Below are positions 41,382-49,939 of a DNA stretch of 64,000 bases, one piece after another; position 1 is the first letter of the stretch, and each line of letters begins with the position of its first letter. Position numbers and translations under genes: made by a program. The notes beneath the pieces are model-generated. The model saw only the letters and a program-made list of their open reading frames with translations, was not told the DNA's origin and did not search any database. Source of the stretch: Amycolatopsis keratiniphila subsp. keratiniphila (lineage in GTDB: Bacteria; Actinomycetota; Actinomycetes; Mycobacteriales; Pseudonocardiaceae); the NCBI RefSeq assembly GCF_001620365.2, contig NZ_LQMT02000032.1, positions 1 through 64,000 of the forward strand, read 5' to 3'.

Positions 41382-43229
41382 GTGCCCGAACCTGGTTCCG
41401 CGCCAGGGTTGGTGGACGTGGCCCGGAGATGGGCCGAGACGCTCGCTGACACTAAAGGAGTATCGCTTCCCAAGGAGCAACTCGAACAGCTGCTGCTCGG
41501 TGTCGCCAAGGACGCCGTCCTGGCCGAGCCCGACCATCAGCCCGCCGTGCTGCGCTTCTCCAAGCTCTATTCCGCCTCCCCCATCGGGATCGCCCTCGCC
41601 GACGCCAACGGCGCGATCGTGGAGGCGAACGCCGCGCTCGGCCGTCTCCTCGGCTGCCGGCCGGGCTCGCTGCGCGGCCGGGAAATCCCCGATCTCGGCT
41701 CCGCCGAACACGACGTCGCCCGCCTGCGGAACGCGCTCGCCCAGCTCATGACACACGGCCGGCCGACGCAGGAGGAACGGCTGCTGCTGGACCACAGTGA
41801 GGAAGGCCCGCTCTGGGTCGACGTGACCCTGACCGATCTGCCCGGTGACCGGCCCGGCTCGGCCTATCCGGTGCTGATGGTCTCCGACGCCAACGAAATC
41901 CACCTGCTGCAGGAACAACTGCGGCATCAGAACGTGCACGACCCGCTGACCGGCCTGCCCAACGCCACCGCGTTCGGCAACACCCTCGAAGCCGCGCTGG
42001 CCGGGTCCGGCGACGAGCAGGTCGCGCTCGTCTATCTCGACGTCGACGGCTTCAAGGTGATCAACGACGGCCTCGGGGCCGGCGTGGGCGATCAGGTGCT
42101 GCGCGGGGTCGCGAACAAGCTCACGTCCGTCTTCGCCGGCCGGTACGACGGTTCGGTCGCCCGGCTGTCCGGCGACGGGTTCGCCGTCCTGCTGCGCGGC
42201 GACTTCACCCCGCCCGCAGTGATCTCGCTGGTCGAGCAGGCCTTGGAGGAACTCGTCGAGCCGATCTACCTCGGCGGGCACGGGATCGGGGTCAGCGCGA
42301 GCGCGGGCATCGTCGTCCGCTCCGCCGCCGACGGCGGGCCCGAAGACCTGCTTCGTGCCGCGGAGATCGCGCTGCACCGCGCGAAGGAGGCAGGCAAGGC
42401 GCAGTGGATGCTGTTCGACCCCGAACTCGACGCGCGTGACCGGGGCCGCTACCAGCTCGGCGCGGTGATCGCGGGCGCGCTGGAGAACGGCGAGTTCTCG
42501 CTGATCTACCAGCCGACGGTGAAGCTCGCGAATCCCGACCAGCTGGCGGCCGTCAACGCCGGGCTGCGGTGGAGCCATCCGGAGAAGGGCGAGCTGGACT
42601 CCGACGAGTTCTATCCGCTGGCGCAGATCACCGGGATGACCATCCCGCTCGGCCGGTGGCTGCTGGCCGAATCGCTCGCCGCCACCGCGCGATGGCGGCA
42701 CAGGTTCGGCGAGGCCGCCCCGGACGTCTGCGTGCGGCTGCCGACGCGGCTGGCCATCGAGCCCGATCTGGTGCTGCTGGTCAAGGAACAGCTCGACCGG
42801 CACAACCTGCCCGCCCAGGCGCTGCGGCTGTGCACGGACCGCGAGTCCGTGCTCGACTCGGGCGGCGAGGTGCTCGACTCCTTCGCCGTACTGGCTGATC
42901 TGGGCGCGCAGCTGGTGCTGACCATCTCCGGTTCGGACGATCTGGAGCTGATCCCGCGGCACGGGCTGCCCGTCCGCCACGTGATCCTGTCCGGCCCGGT
43001 CGTCGACGCCCTTGCCGACGGCGAGAACGAGGCCGACGTCCGTCACCTGTGCCAGCTGGTCGCCAGGGCCAAGGAGCTGAAACTGCGCATCGGCGCGGAA
43101 GGCGTCCAGAGCCACGAACAGGCCGAACGGCTGCGGCGGTACGGCGTCCTCGCGGCGCGTGGTTCGTTCGTGGCGGATTCCGCGACCGGGGACGAGGTCG
43201 ACGAGCTGATCGAACGGCACGCCCACTGA
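41382..43229 (+). CDS. PAS-GGDEF-EAL protein with degenerate active sites
   Basis: A 615-residue cytosolic c-di-GMP-type protein. A PAS domain (about 58-175) precedes a GGDEF domain that begins HDPLTGLPNATAFG but has SGDGF in place of GGDEF. The EAL-like domain has NAGLRW in place of EALxRW, lacks the DDFGTG metal loop (SGSDDLEL instead), and ends GAEGVQS. Both enzymatic activities are therefore doubtful, and it may work as a c-di-GMP or GTP sensor or a scaffold. GAGGTGAAGT precedes the GTG start. It is followed 17 bp later by the peroxiredoxin gene. Confidence 0.85.
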   Translation: MPEPGSAPGLVDVARRWAETLADTKGVSLPKEQLEQLLLGVAKDAVLAEPDHQPAVLRFSKLYSASPIGIALADANGAIVEANAALGRLLGCRPGSLRGREIPDLGSAEHDVARLRNALAQLMTHGRPTQEERLLLDHSEEGPLWVDVTLTDLPGDRPGSAYPVLMVSDANEIHLLQEQLRHQNVHDPLTGLPNATAFGNTLEAALAGSGDEQVALVYLDVDGFKVINDGLGAGVGDQVLRGVANKLTSVFAGRYDGSVARLSGDGFAVLLRGDFTPPAVISLVEQALEELVEPIYLGGHGIGVSASAGIVVRSAADGGPEDLLRAAEIALHRAKEAGKAQWMLFDPELDARDRGRYQLGAVIAGALENGEFSLIYQPTVKLANPDQLAAVNAGLRWSHPEKGELDSDEFYPLAQITGMTIPLGRWLLAESLAATARWRHRFGEAAPDVCVRLPTRLAIEPDLVLLVKEQLDRHNLPAQALRLCTDRESVLDSGGEVLDSFAVLADLGAQLVLTISGSDDLELIPRHGLPVRHVILSGPVVDALADGENEADVRHLCQLVARAKELKLRIGAEGVQSHEQAERLRRYGVLAARGSFVADSATGDEVDELIERHAH

Positions 43230-43246
43230 CGTGACAGGATCGCTCC

Positions 43247-43711
43247 ATGGACCAAGGTGACCTCGCCCCGGACTTCACGCTGCCCGACGACAAGGGCGAA
43301 GAGCGCACGCTGTCGGACTTCCTCTCGTCCGGTCCGGTGGTGCTGTTCTTCTACCCCGCCGCGATGACCAGCGGCTGCACCGCGGAAAGCTGCCATTTCC
43401 GCGACCTGGCCGCGGAATTCGCCGAAGTGGGCGCGCACCGCGTCGGCATCAGCCCGGACGCCGTCGCCAAACAGCAGGAGTTCTCCGCCAAACACGGCTT
43501 CGACTATCCCCTGCTGTCCGATGTGGACGGTGTGGTGGCGAAACAGTTCGGCGTCTGGCGCAAATTCAGCCCGCTGCACGCCAAACGGCACACCTTCGTC
43601 ATCGACACCGACCGCAAGGTCCTCGAAGTGATCAAGAGCGAGCTGAAGTTCACCGTGCACGCCGACAAGGCGCTCGCGGCCTTGCGTGAGCGCAAGACTA
43701 AGGACGCTTGA
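43247..43711 (+). CDS. Peroxiredoxin (BCP/AhpE-like)
   Basis: A 154-residue thiol peroxidase. The peroxidatic motif PAAMTSGC has P37, T41 and C44, and a second cysteine at C49 is placed as the resolving cysteine of BCP-type atypical 2-Cys enzymes. It would reduce H2O2 and organic hydroperoxides using thioredoxin or mycoredoxin. The gene follows the PAS-GGDEF-EAL gene closely and its tail overlaps the convergent acetyltransferase gene by 14 bp. Confidence 0.9.
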   Translation: MDQGDLAPDFTLPDDKGEERTLSDFLSSGPVVLFFYPAAMTSGCTAESCHFRDLAAEFAEVGAHRVGISPDAVAKQQEFSAKHGFDYPLLSDVDGVVAKQFGVWRKFSPLHAKRHTFVIDTDRKVLEVIKSELKFTVHADKALAALRERKTKDA

Positions 43712-44228
43712 GCCGCCAGAACCGGTTGACCCCCGCACAGGCGGGGGCGAGCGGCGGTTCGGCGGGCTCCTCGCCGATCATCGTGAACCCCAGCCGCGCG
43801 GGCACGGCGGCGCTCGCGAGGTTCTTCTCGTCGTGCCGGATCTCGACCTCCGGCGCGCCGAGCCGGAAGGCCTCGTCGGCCAAGAGCTTCGCGGCCCTGG
43901 TCACGTAGCCGCGGCCGGTGTGATGGCGGCCGAGCCAGTAGCCGATCTCGATGCGGTCCGGATGCGTGATCATGCCCGCGCCGCCGACGAGCTCCTCCCC
44001 GGCGAGGATCGCGAAGTCGTAGGTCTTGCCGTCGGCCCAGTTCTTCGCGCTCCGCTCCAGGAAGTCGGCGGCTTCGCGACGGCCGTAACCGTAGGTGGCC
44101 CAGATCATCCAGGCGCCGAGGTGTTCGGCGGAGTCGCCTGCGACGGCGGCGAGGGTTTCGAGCTGCTCCGGCTTCCAGCGGCGCAGGGTGACGACGTCGT
44201 CGGCGAGGGTTTCGGCGGGCGCTTCCAT
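43698..44228 (-). CDS. GNAT-family N-acetyltransferase (RimJ/RimL-like)
   Basis: A 176-residue GNAT protein. The acetyl-CoA-binding motif is visible as GYWLGRHHTGRGYVTRA (about 100-116), with the following EVEIRHDEKNLASAAVPARLGF strand-helix typical of RimJ/RimL-like proteins that acetylate protein N-termini or small amines. Two hairpin repeats lie immediately upstream of its start. It converges with the peroxiredoxin gene with a 14-bp overlap. Substrate unknown. Confidence 0.85.
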   Translation of the reverse strand: MEAPAETLADDVVTLRRWKPEQLETLAAVAGDSAEHLGAWMIWATYGYGRREAADFLERSAKNWADGKTYDFAILAGEELVGGAGMITHPDRIEIGYWLGRHHTGRGYVTRAAKLLADEAFRLGAPEVEIRHDEKNLASAAVPARLGFTMIGEEPAEPPLAPACAGVNRFWRLKRP

Positions 44229-44290
44229 CCGCCCATGGTGACTCGCCTTCGCTCCGGGCGCCTCCGGTTTTCGGCGCCGAACAGGTTTCG

Positions 44291-44355
44291 CCAGATGTCA
44301 TGAAAGGGTCGTTCAGGACACTTTTCGTCCTGAACGACCCTTTCATGACATCTGG
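44291..44355. repeat. Perfect 29-bp stem-loop, family B
   Basis: Arms 44291-44319 and 44327-44355 are perfectly complementary over 29 bp with a 7-nt loop. TGTCATGAAAGGGTCGTTCA within the arm is identical in the stem-loop at 49858-49912, whose loop differs. Confidence 0.92.
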
Positions 44356-44397
44356 CCGGAGGCAGCGGACACCCGAGGCACACGAAGGCTCCCGAAC

Positions 44398-44450
44398 GCT
44401 ATGAACGGACCGTTCCTTGCAAATTTTGCAAGGAACGGCCCGTTCATAGC
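44398..44450. repeat. ~25-bp stem-loop past the LCP gene
   Basis: GCTATGAACGG at 44398 pairs with CCGTTCATAGC ending 44450, and CGTTCCTTGC pairs with GCAAGGAACG, with one mismatch and an AT-rich centre (AAATTTT). It ends 10 bp from the stop of the minus-strand LCP gene and is its likely terminator. I see only this one copy. Confidence 0.85.
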
Positions 44451-44459
44451 GCCTGAAGA

Positions 44460-45671
44460 TCAGGTCAGGATCGCGCTGTCCGGGATCTCCGTGTCGTTCT
44501 TCAACGCGTCGAACAGCAGCTTCGACTTCGTCTTGTCCCAGTTCTCCGCCGAGCCGCTGGTCACCGGCACCGTCGTGGTGACGACGCCGCCCGACGAGAT
44601 CCCGCGCATCGCCAGCGCCAGCCCGACCAGGTTGTGCACGTGGTCGCCCGAATCCATGGTCAGCGCGTCCGGCGCGGTCGACAGCAGCGGGAACAGCGTG
44701 AACGGGTTCAGCAGCGTGCCGGGGCTGCCGATCTCGCTGACCATCGCGCCGATGAACTTCCGCTGGTTGGCGACGCGGTCGAGGTCTGACCGCGGGGTCG
44801 CCTCGCTGTGCCGCATGCGGACGAACCCGAGCGCCTGCGGCCCCTGGAGGTCCTGGCAGCCCGCCGGGATCTTGATCTTGGTGAGGGTGTCCTCCATCGG
44901 CTTCTCGACGCACATGTGCACCCCGCCGATCGCGTCGACGATCTTCGCGAAGCCGCCGAAGCCGATCTCGGCGTAGTGGTCGATGCGCAGGCCGGTGGCG
45001 CCTTCGACGGTCTGCGCGAGCAGCGTCGGGCCCCCGATCGAGAACGCCGCGTTGATCTTGTTCTTGCCGTGCCCCGGAATGCTCACCTGCGAGTCGCGCG
45101 GGAGGCTCAGCAGCGTGGGTTTGACGCTGTTGGACGGGATGTGCGCGATCATGATGGTGTCGGTCCGCTTGCCGCCGCCTGCGGCCTTGGAGTCGCCGGT
45201 GACCAGCTTCTCCTGTTCCTCGGGGGTCAGCCCGTCCCGGCTGTCGGAGCCCACGATCAACCAGTTGGTGCCCTCCGCCGCGACAGGGCGGCCGGAGTAG
45301 TCGGCCAGCGCGTCGACGCGGTTGATGGAGAACTCCAGGTACACCCACACCCCGGCGAGGAACACCACGAACACGGTCAGCAACGTGAGCAGCACCTTGC
45401 CGAAACCCCAGCGCTTACGCCGCCGCGGCGGGCGCGCGTCGTCCATCGGGCGCCCCGGAGGGGGCTGCGGCGGGCCTGGGCGGCGCGGTGGCGGGCCGGA
45501 GGGCCGCTCCTGGCCGCCGTGCCCCATCGGCCTCGTCCGCTCGTCGTACGGGCTGCTCCCCCGGCCCGGCAGCGGCATCATCTGCGCGGGCTGATGCCGC
45601 CGGGGGCGGCCGGACGGCGGCCGCTGGGGCGGCGGCATCCGTCGCCCTCGGTCGTCGCCTCCATACGTCAT
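44460..45671 (-). CDS. LytR-CpsA-Psr (LCP) family cell-wall ligase
   Basis: A 403-residue membrane protein. A Pro/Arg-rich cytoplasmic N-terminus (about 1-88) precedes one membrane helix at about 89-110 and an extracellular LCP domain with LIVGSDSRDG, RTDTIMIAHI, LLSLPRDSQVSIPGHG, and FVRMRHSEATPRSDLDRVANQR. LCP proteins transfer glycopolymers such as arabinogalactan or teichoic-acid-like chains from undecaprenyl phosphate to peptidoglycan. The conserved Arg and Asp residues of the pyrophosphate site are present. It lies alone on the minus strand, with stem-loops at its 3' end. Confidence 0.92.
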   Translation of the reverse strand: MTYGGDDRGRRMPPPQRPPSGRPRRHQPAQMMPLPGRGSSPYDERTRPMGHGGQERPSGPPPRRPGPPQPPPGRPMDDARPPRRRKRWGFGKVLLTLLTVFVVFLAGVWVYLEFSINRVDALADYSGRPVAAEGTNWLIVGSDSRDGLTPEEQEKLVTGDSKAAGGGKRTDTIMIAHIPSNSVKPTLLSLPRDSQVSIPGHGKNKINAAFSIGGPTLLAQTVEGATGLRIDHYAEIGFGGFAKIVDAIGGVHMCVEKPMEDTLTKIKIPAGCQDLQGPQALGFVRMRHSEATPRSDLDRVANQRKFIGAMVSEIGSPGTLLNPFTLFPLLSTAPDALTMDSGDHVHNLVGLALAMRGISSGGVVTTTVPVTSGSAENWDKTKSKLLFDALKNDTEIPDSAILT

Positions 45672-45765
45672 GCCGAATCACCCGTCCCGATCTCGCGTGT
45701 AGGGCCCAGTCAACCGCAGACCCTAGGTGAAGGACGTCCGGCACCCCGCATCGGTTGGGTGGTGC

Positions 45766-47028
45766 TCACCGTCCGTTTTCGGCGAATCCGAACTGGTGGA
45801 CCTTGAGATACCCCGAACGGAACCCCGCTTCGGAGTACGCCAGATAGAACTCCCACATCCGTTTGAAGACGTCGTCGAAGCCCAGTTCGGTGATCTCGCC
45901 CCACCGCTGGGTGAACCTCTCCCGCCACAGCCGCAACGTGCGGGCGTAGTCCTGGCCGAACTCGCGCACCCCCTCCAGCCTCAACCGCGCGTGCTCCAGC
46001 AGGCCCTGTTCGACGGAGGTGGTCGACGGGATGAGCCCGCCGGGGAAGATGTACTTGTGCATCCAGGTGTACGAACGCGCCGCGGCGAGCATGCGCTCGT
46101 GGTCCATCGTGATGGCCTGGAGCCCCAGCCTTCCGCCCGGCTTCAGCCGCTTGCCGATGGTCTCGAAGAACGTCGGCCAGTACGCCTCCCCGACCGCTTC
46201 GATCATCTCGACGCTCACCACGGCGTCGTACTCGCCGGAGGAGTCGCGGTAGTCGCACAGCCGGACGTCGACGCGGTCGGCGAAACCCGCCGCCGCGATA
46301 CGTTCGGTCGCCAGTTTCGCCTGTTCCTCGGAAATGGTCAGTGACGTGACCTGCGCCCCGCGCGCGGCGGCGCGGATCGAGAGTTCGCCCCAGCCGGTGC
46401 CGATCTCGAGCACCGTGCTGCCTTCGCGGACGCCGGCGTAGTCGAGGACGCTGTCGATCTTGCGGTGCTGGGCGGCGGTGAGGTCGTCGTCCGGGCCGAA
46501 CAACGCCGACGAGTACATCATCGACGGGTCCAGGAACGCGCCGAACAGATCGTTCGACAGGTCGTAGTGACGATGGATGTTCGACCGCGCGCCCTCGACG
46601 CTGTTCTCCTCGCCGTCCGGGTGACCGCGGTCGACGAACCGGCGGAACCGCTGCAGCAGCGGCGGGATGAGCGTCGCCATCCGCTCCGCGAACGGGGTCA
46701 GCACCTCGGCGAGCGCGTCGCTCGTCCAGTCGCCGACCATGTACGCCTCACCGAAGCCGATCTTCGCGTCCACGCCGAGGCGGTGGAAGAACGCGGCGGG
46801 ACGGTTGAGCCGCATTTCGGGCGCGTCCGGACCGCCCGCGCCCAGGTGCGAGCCGTCGGGCATGCGCACGCGGACGTTCAGCGGGCGCACGGCGTGCCGG
46901 AACAACTGCTCGGCGATCCGCGCCCGGAACGGGGAATGCGGCGGGGTGGCCAAACCGGGCCACCTGGTTTCGCCGGGACCGGGAAGGCCGGACGGACCTG
47001 CCGTCCGGTCGACGCTCGACGTGGACAT
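45766..47028 (-). CDS. Cyclopropane-fatty-acyl-phospholipid synthase family methyltransferase
   Basis: A 420-residue SAM-dependent enzyme of the CFA synthase/UfaA1 group that methylenates or methylates unsaturated lipid acyl chains. A N-terminal lipid-binding part (about 30-140, with GFGEAYMVGDW) precedes the methyltransferase fold with VLEIGTGWGEL as the SAM motif and IHRHYDLSNDLF before it. EMIEAVGEAYWP is the typical post-motif. The next minus-strand gene (hydrolase) lies 21 bp upstream, so the two are probably cotranscribed. Whether it makes cyclopropane or methyl-branched (tuberculostearic-like) lipids cannot be told. Confidence 0.9.
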   Translation of the reverse strand: MSTSSVDRTAGPSGLPGPGETRWPGLATPPHSPFRARIAEQLFRHAVRPLNVRVRMPDGSHLGAGGPDAPEMRLNRPAAFFHRLGVDAKIGFGEAYMVGDWTSDALAEVLTPFAERMATLIPPLLQRFRRFVDRGHPDGEENSVEGARSNIHRHYDLSNDLFGAFLDPSMMYSSALFGPDDDLTAAQHRKIDSVLDYAGVREGSTVLEIGTGWGELSIRAAARGAQVTSLTISEEQAKLATERIAAAGFADRVDVRLCDYRDSSGEYDAVVSVEMIEAVGEAYWPTFFETIGKRLKPGGRLGLQAITMDHERMLAAARSYTWMHKYIFPGGLIPSTTSVEQGLLEHARLRLEGVREFGQDYARTLRLWRERFTQRWGEITELGFDDVFKRMWEFYLAYSEAGFRSGYLKVHQFGFAENGR

Positions 47029-47049
47029 GGGTACTCCCTCCCGCCCGGT

Positions 47050-47745
47050 CTAGACCGGGATCCGCAGCCGCTCCGAGCTCGGCCGATCCCAGGCTCCGCT
47101 CAGCGTTTCGTCAGTGCCCCCGGCTTCGATCAGCTCGAGCGCGAATGCCCGTACGAGACGGTTCCAGACGCGAGACCTTCGTAGCATCGCGTGCCCTTCA
47201 CCATCGATTTCAAACCGCGCCGACCGCGCTGTCACCTTTTCGGCACGTTCGGCGAAAGCGTGTGATGCCACCGGATCCGTCATGCGGTCCTTGGTCCCGT
47301 GCGCGATCAGCACGGCGCGGCCGCGGACGGCATCGACGGGTTCACCCGGTGGTGTCCACGGTGCCAGCGCGCAGACACCGATGACGGCCGGATCGTCGGC
47401 GACGCGCAGGCCGACCCGTCCTCCCATCGAGTGGCCGACGAGGATCACCGGCACGCCAGGGTGATCGTCGCGGATCCGCGCCAGAGCCCAGCGCGCGTCG
47501 GCGAGCGCGTCGGTGCCGTGGTCGTTCCAGCCGTAGATCCGGTTGCGCAGCAGCCGCACCTCGACCCCGTGCCCCCGGCCCGCCCGGTGCACGTCCTTCG
47601 CCAGCGGCACCATGCGCTGGTACGCCAGCCGCCACGGCGCCACGCGGGCATGACTGTGCTCCGCGCCGCCGTGCAGTACCAGCACCACGGCTTTGACCTG
47701 GCCGCGTGCCCGCCAAGTCCGCACCGCGGGATCAGCCTCGCTCAC
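47050..47745 (-). CDS. Alpha/beta hydrolase
   Basis: A 231-residue alpha/beta-hydrolase. The nucleophile elbow is GHSMGG, the oxyanion region LHGG lies near the N-terminus, and HGTKDRMTDP and GEGHAML carry the acid and His of the triad. I start at GTG 47745, which has GGAGGG 9 nt upstream, 19 codons inside the longest frame. Substrate is unknown, but lipid esters are plausible given the adjacent cyclopropane-synthase-like gene. Confidence 0.82.
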   Translation of the reverse strand: MSEADPAVRTWRARGQVKAVVLVLHGGAEHSHARVAPWRLAYQRMVPLAKDVHRAGRGHGVEVRLLRNRIYGWNDHGTDALADARWALARIRDDHPGVPVILVGHSMGGRVGLRVADDPAVIGVCALAPWTPPGEPVDAVRGRAVLIAHGTKDRMTDPVASHAFAERAEKVTARSARFEIDGEGHAMLRRSRVWNRLVRAFALELIEAGGTDETLSGAWDRPSSERLRIPV

Positions 47746-47876
47746 CCTGGACCCTCCAGTCTCCGAAACCCCGGCCGCAGTGATCGGGTCAACCTCGATC
47801 ATGACCCCATGTATTCCACTTCGGCGATTGGTCCACGCGATACATTCGTCGCTGATCTCCAGACGGAAGGGCGGAT

Positions 47877-48605
47877 GTGGTGAGCACCACCGAACGTTGT
47901 GCAGACGTCGCCGAACGGCTCGCGGAGGCCGAACGGGGTAACGCGGAGCAGATCCGGAAGTCGGCCGAGCTGATCCTGGGGGTCATCCGGGCCGACGCCC
48001 TGGTGTTCACCGCCGGTGCCGGTCATTCGCTGGCCGCGGTCGCCGAGACCTTCTACCGCGCGGGCGGGCTCGCCTGCGTCTACCCGATCTACCACCCCGA
48101 ACTGCTGCCGCTGCACGGCGCGCAGCACAGCACCAAGACCGAGCGCCGCTCCGGGCTCGCCGAGGAGGTGCTCGCCGAGCGCGCGCCGGGGCCGGACGAC
48201 CTGCTGGTGGTGTTCTCGACGTCGGGCGTCAACCCGTACCCGGTCGAACTGGCCGCCGGGGCGCGCAAGCGCGGGGCGTCGGTCATCGCGGTGAGCTCGG
48301 CCGCGTCGGTGGCCGCCGCACCGAAGCGCGCGGCCACGACGCTGATCGAAGAGGCGAGCATCGTGCTCGACTCCCACGTCCGTCCCGGTGATTCGAGCTA
48401 CCCGCCGGAGGCGCCGCGGACCGCGCCACTGTCCACTGTGATCAACGCGTTCCTCTGGAACCTCGTGCTCGCCGAGGTCGTGGACCTCGGCGCGGCGCAG
48501 GGCGTCGACGTCCCGCTGTGGCGCAGCTCCAACGTGGACGGTGGCGACGAGGCCAACGCGGCGCTGCTGGCCAAGTACGGCGCGCGGGTCCCGGCACTGC
48601 GGTAG
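47877..48605 (+). CDS. SIS-domain phosphosugar-binding protein
   Basis: A 242-residue protein built around one sugar isomerase (SIS) domain. The phosphosugar loop region reads TAGAGHSLAAVAETFYRAGG, and VVFSTSGVNPYPVELA is the second conserved strand-helix. Proteins of this group act as isomerases or bind phosphosugars as regulators, often with amino sugars such as GlcNAc-6-P. It is divergent from the alpha/beta hydrolase gene (131-bp gap). No kinase or transporter of a sugar system is next to it, so the role stays open. Confidence 0.82.
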   Translation: MVSTTERCADVAERLAEAERGNAEQIRKSAELILGVIRADALVFTAGAGHSLAAVAETFYRAGGLACVYPIYHPELLPLHGAQHSTKTERRSGLAEEVLAERAPGPDDLLVVFSTSGVNPYPVELAAGARKRGASVIAVSSAASVAAAPKRAATTLIEEASIVLDSHVRPGDSSYPPEAPRTAPLSTVINAFLWNLVLAEVVDLGAAQGVDVPLWRSSNVDGGDEANAALLAKYGARVPALR

Positions 48606-48627
48606 CGACTTCGCGGGGACGGGCCTC

Positions 48628-48677
48628 TTGACTCGTCCTCGCGGCGCTTCTACGGTCACATACCGACCGGTCGGTGT
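48628..48677 (+). promoter_or_regulatory. Promoter plus TetR-type operator before esterase
   Basis: TTGACT (48628-48633) and TACGGT (48651-48656) are 17 nt apart. The palindrome ACCGACCGGTCGGT inside ACATACCGACCGGTCGGTGT (48658-48677) sits at the predicted transcription start. The same operator type occurs at 6408-6429. Confidence 0.6.
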
Positions 48678-48697
48678 CCGCACAGGAGGTCCGTGCC

Positions 48698-49846
48698 ATG
48701 ACCGAGATCCACGGTGAATGCGCGGCGGGCTTCGAACCCGTCCGGGCCGCCTTCGAGGAGAACTTCGCCGCCCGCGGCGAGATCGGCGCCGCGTTCTCGG
48801 TGACCCGGCACGGCGAGACCGTGGTCGACCTCTGGGCGGGCTGGGCCGATCCGGACCGGACGATCCCGTGGCGGGCGGAGACGCTCACCAACGTCTGGTC
48901 GACCACCAAGGGCATGACCGCGCTCTGCGCGCACCACCTCGCCGACGACGGCGCACTCGACATCGACGCGCCCGTGGCGAAGTACTGGCCGGAGTTCGCG
49001 GCCGCGGGGAAACAGGACATCCCCGTGCGATGGCTGCTCTCGCACCGCTCCGGCGTGACCGGGATCGGCCTCGACCGGCCCGTGAAGGTCGAGGAACTCT
49101 ACGACTGGGACCACGTCACCGGACTGCTCGCCGCGCAGCCGCCGCTCTTCGAACCGGGCACGGCCAGCGGCTACCACGCGCTGTCGTTCGGCTTCCTCGT
49201 CGGCGAGGTGATCCGCCGGGTGAGCGGGCAGGACGTCCGCGCGTACTTCGCCGGGCACATCGCCGGTCCGCTGGACGCGGACTTCCGGATCGGCCTGGAT
49301 TCCGACGACGATCTGGCGCGTTGCTCCACCCTTGTCGAGCCCGTGCTCAGCGCGGAGATGAAGACCGCCCTGACCCAGGCGTTCGCCAACGCCGGCCCCG
49401 TCGCCCTCGCCGCACTGGCGAACCCGCGCGTCCAAGGCCGCGACGCCAACGATCCCGGCTGGCGGCGCGCGATCCTGCCCGCGCTGAACGGGCACGGCAC
49501 CGCCCGGGCCATCGCGACCATCTACGGCGCGCTCGCCTCCGGGCGGCTGCTCTCGGCCGGAGCGCTCGCGACGGCCCGCGAAGGGCAGGGCCGGGAGACC
49601 GACGTCGTGGGCGGGCTGGGCAACGAATGGGCGCTGGGGTTCTACCTCGGCAGTGAGGAACGCGGCTTCGGGCCGAACCCGCGCGCGTTCGGTCACGACG
49701 GGCTCGGCGGCTCGTCCGGCGGTGTGGATCCCGAGAGCGGGATCGCGTTCGGCTACACGATGAACCGGATGGGGCCGCTCATGCGGGACGATCCGCGGAA
49801 GATGGCGCTGGTGAACGCGACCTTCGCCTCGCCCGCCCTCGCCTGA
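48698..49846 (+). CDS. Serine hydrolase/esterase, beta-lactamase (class C) fold
   Basis: A 382-residue protein of the EstB/class-C beta-lactamase fold. The nucleophile motif SxxK is STTK (WSTTKGM), the second motif Tyr lies in SGYHALSFG, and the HxG-type third motif is GHDGLGGSSG. Lack of a signal peptide and the YHA (not YxN) motif favour an intracellular esterase over a beta-lactamase. A strong AGGAGG site supports the ATG at 48698. A TetR-type operator covers the promoter, but no tetR gene adjoins it. Confidence 0.88.
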   Translation: MTEIHGECAAGFEPVRAAFEENFAARGEIGAAFSVTRHGETVVDLWAGWADPDRTIPWRAETLTNVWSTTKGMTALCAHHLADDGALDIDAPVAKYWPEFAAAGKQDIPVRWLLSHRSGVTGIGLDRPVKVEELYDWDHVTGLLAAQPPLFEPGTASGYHALSFGFLVGEVIRRVSGQDVRAYFAGHIAGPLDADFRIGLDSDDDLARCSTLVEPVLSAEMKTALTQAFANAGPVALAALANPRVQGRDANDPGWRRAILPALNGHGTARAIATIYGALASGRLLSAGALATAREGQGRETDVVGGLGNEWALGFYLGSEERGFGPNPRAFGHDGLGGSSGGVDPESGIAFGYTMNRMGPLMRDDPRKMALVNATFASPALA

Positions 49847-49857
49847 CCCGCTCCGGA

Positions 49858-49912
49858 TGTCATGAAAGGGTCGTTCAGGACGAAAAACGTCCTGAACGAC
49901 CCTTTCATGACA
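49858..49912. repeat. Perfect 25-bp stem-loop, family B, between convergent genes
   Basis: Arms 49858-49882 and 49888-49912 pair perfectly over 25 bp with a 5-nt A-rich loop. The arms match those at 44291-44355 over 24 nt. It begins 12 bp past the esterase stop and ends 28 bp from the stop of the minus-strand ABC gene, so it is probably a bidirectional terminator. Confidence 0.92.
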
Positions 49913-49939
49913 CATCAGCAGGAAAGCGAACCACCTCGG

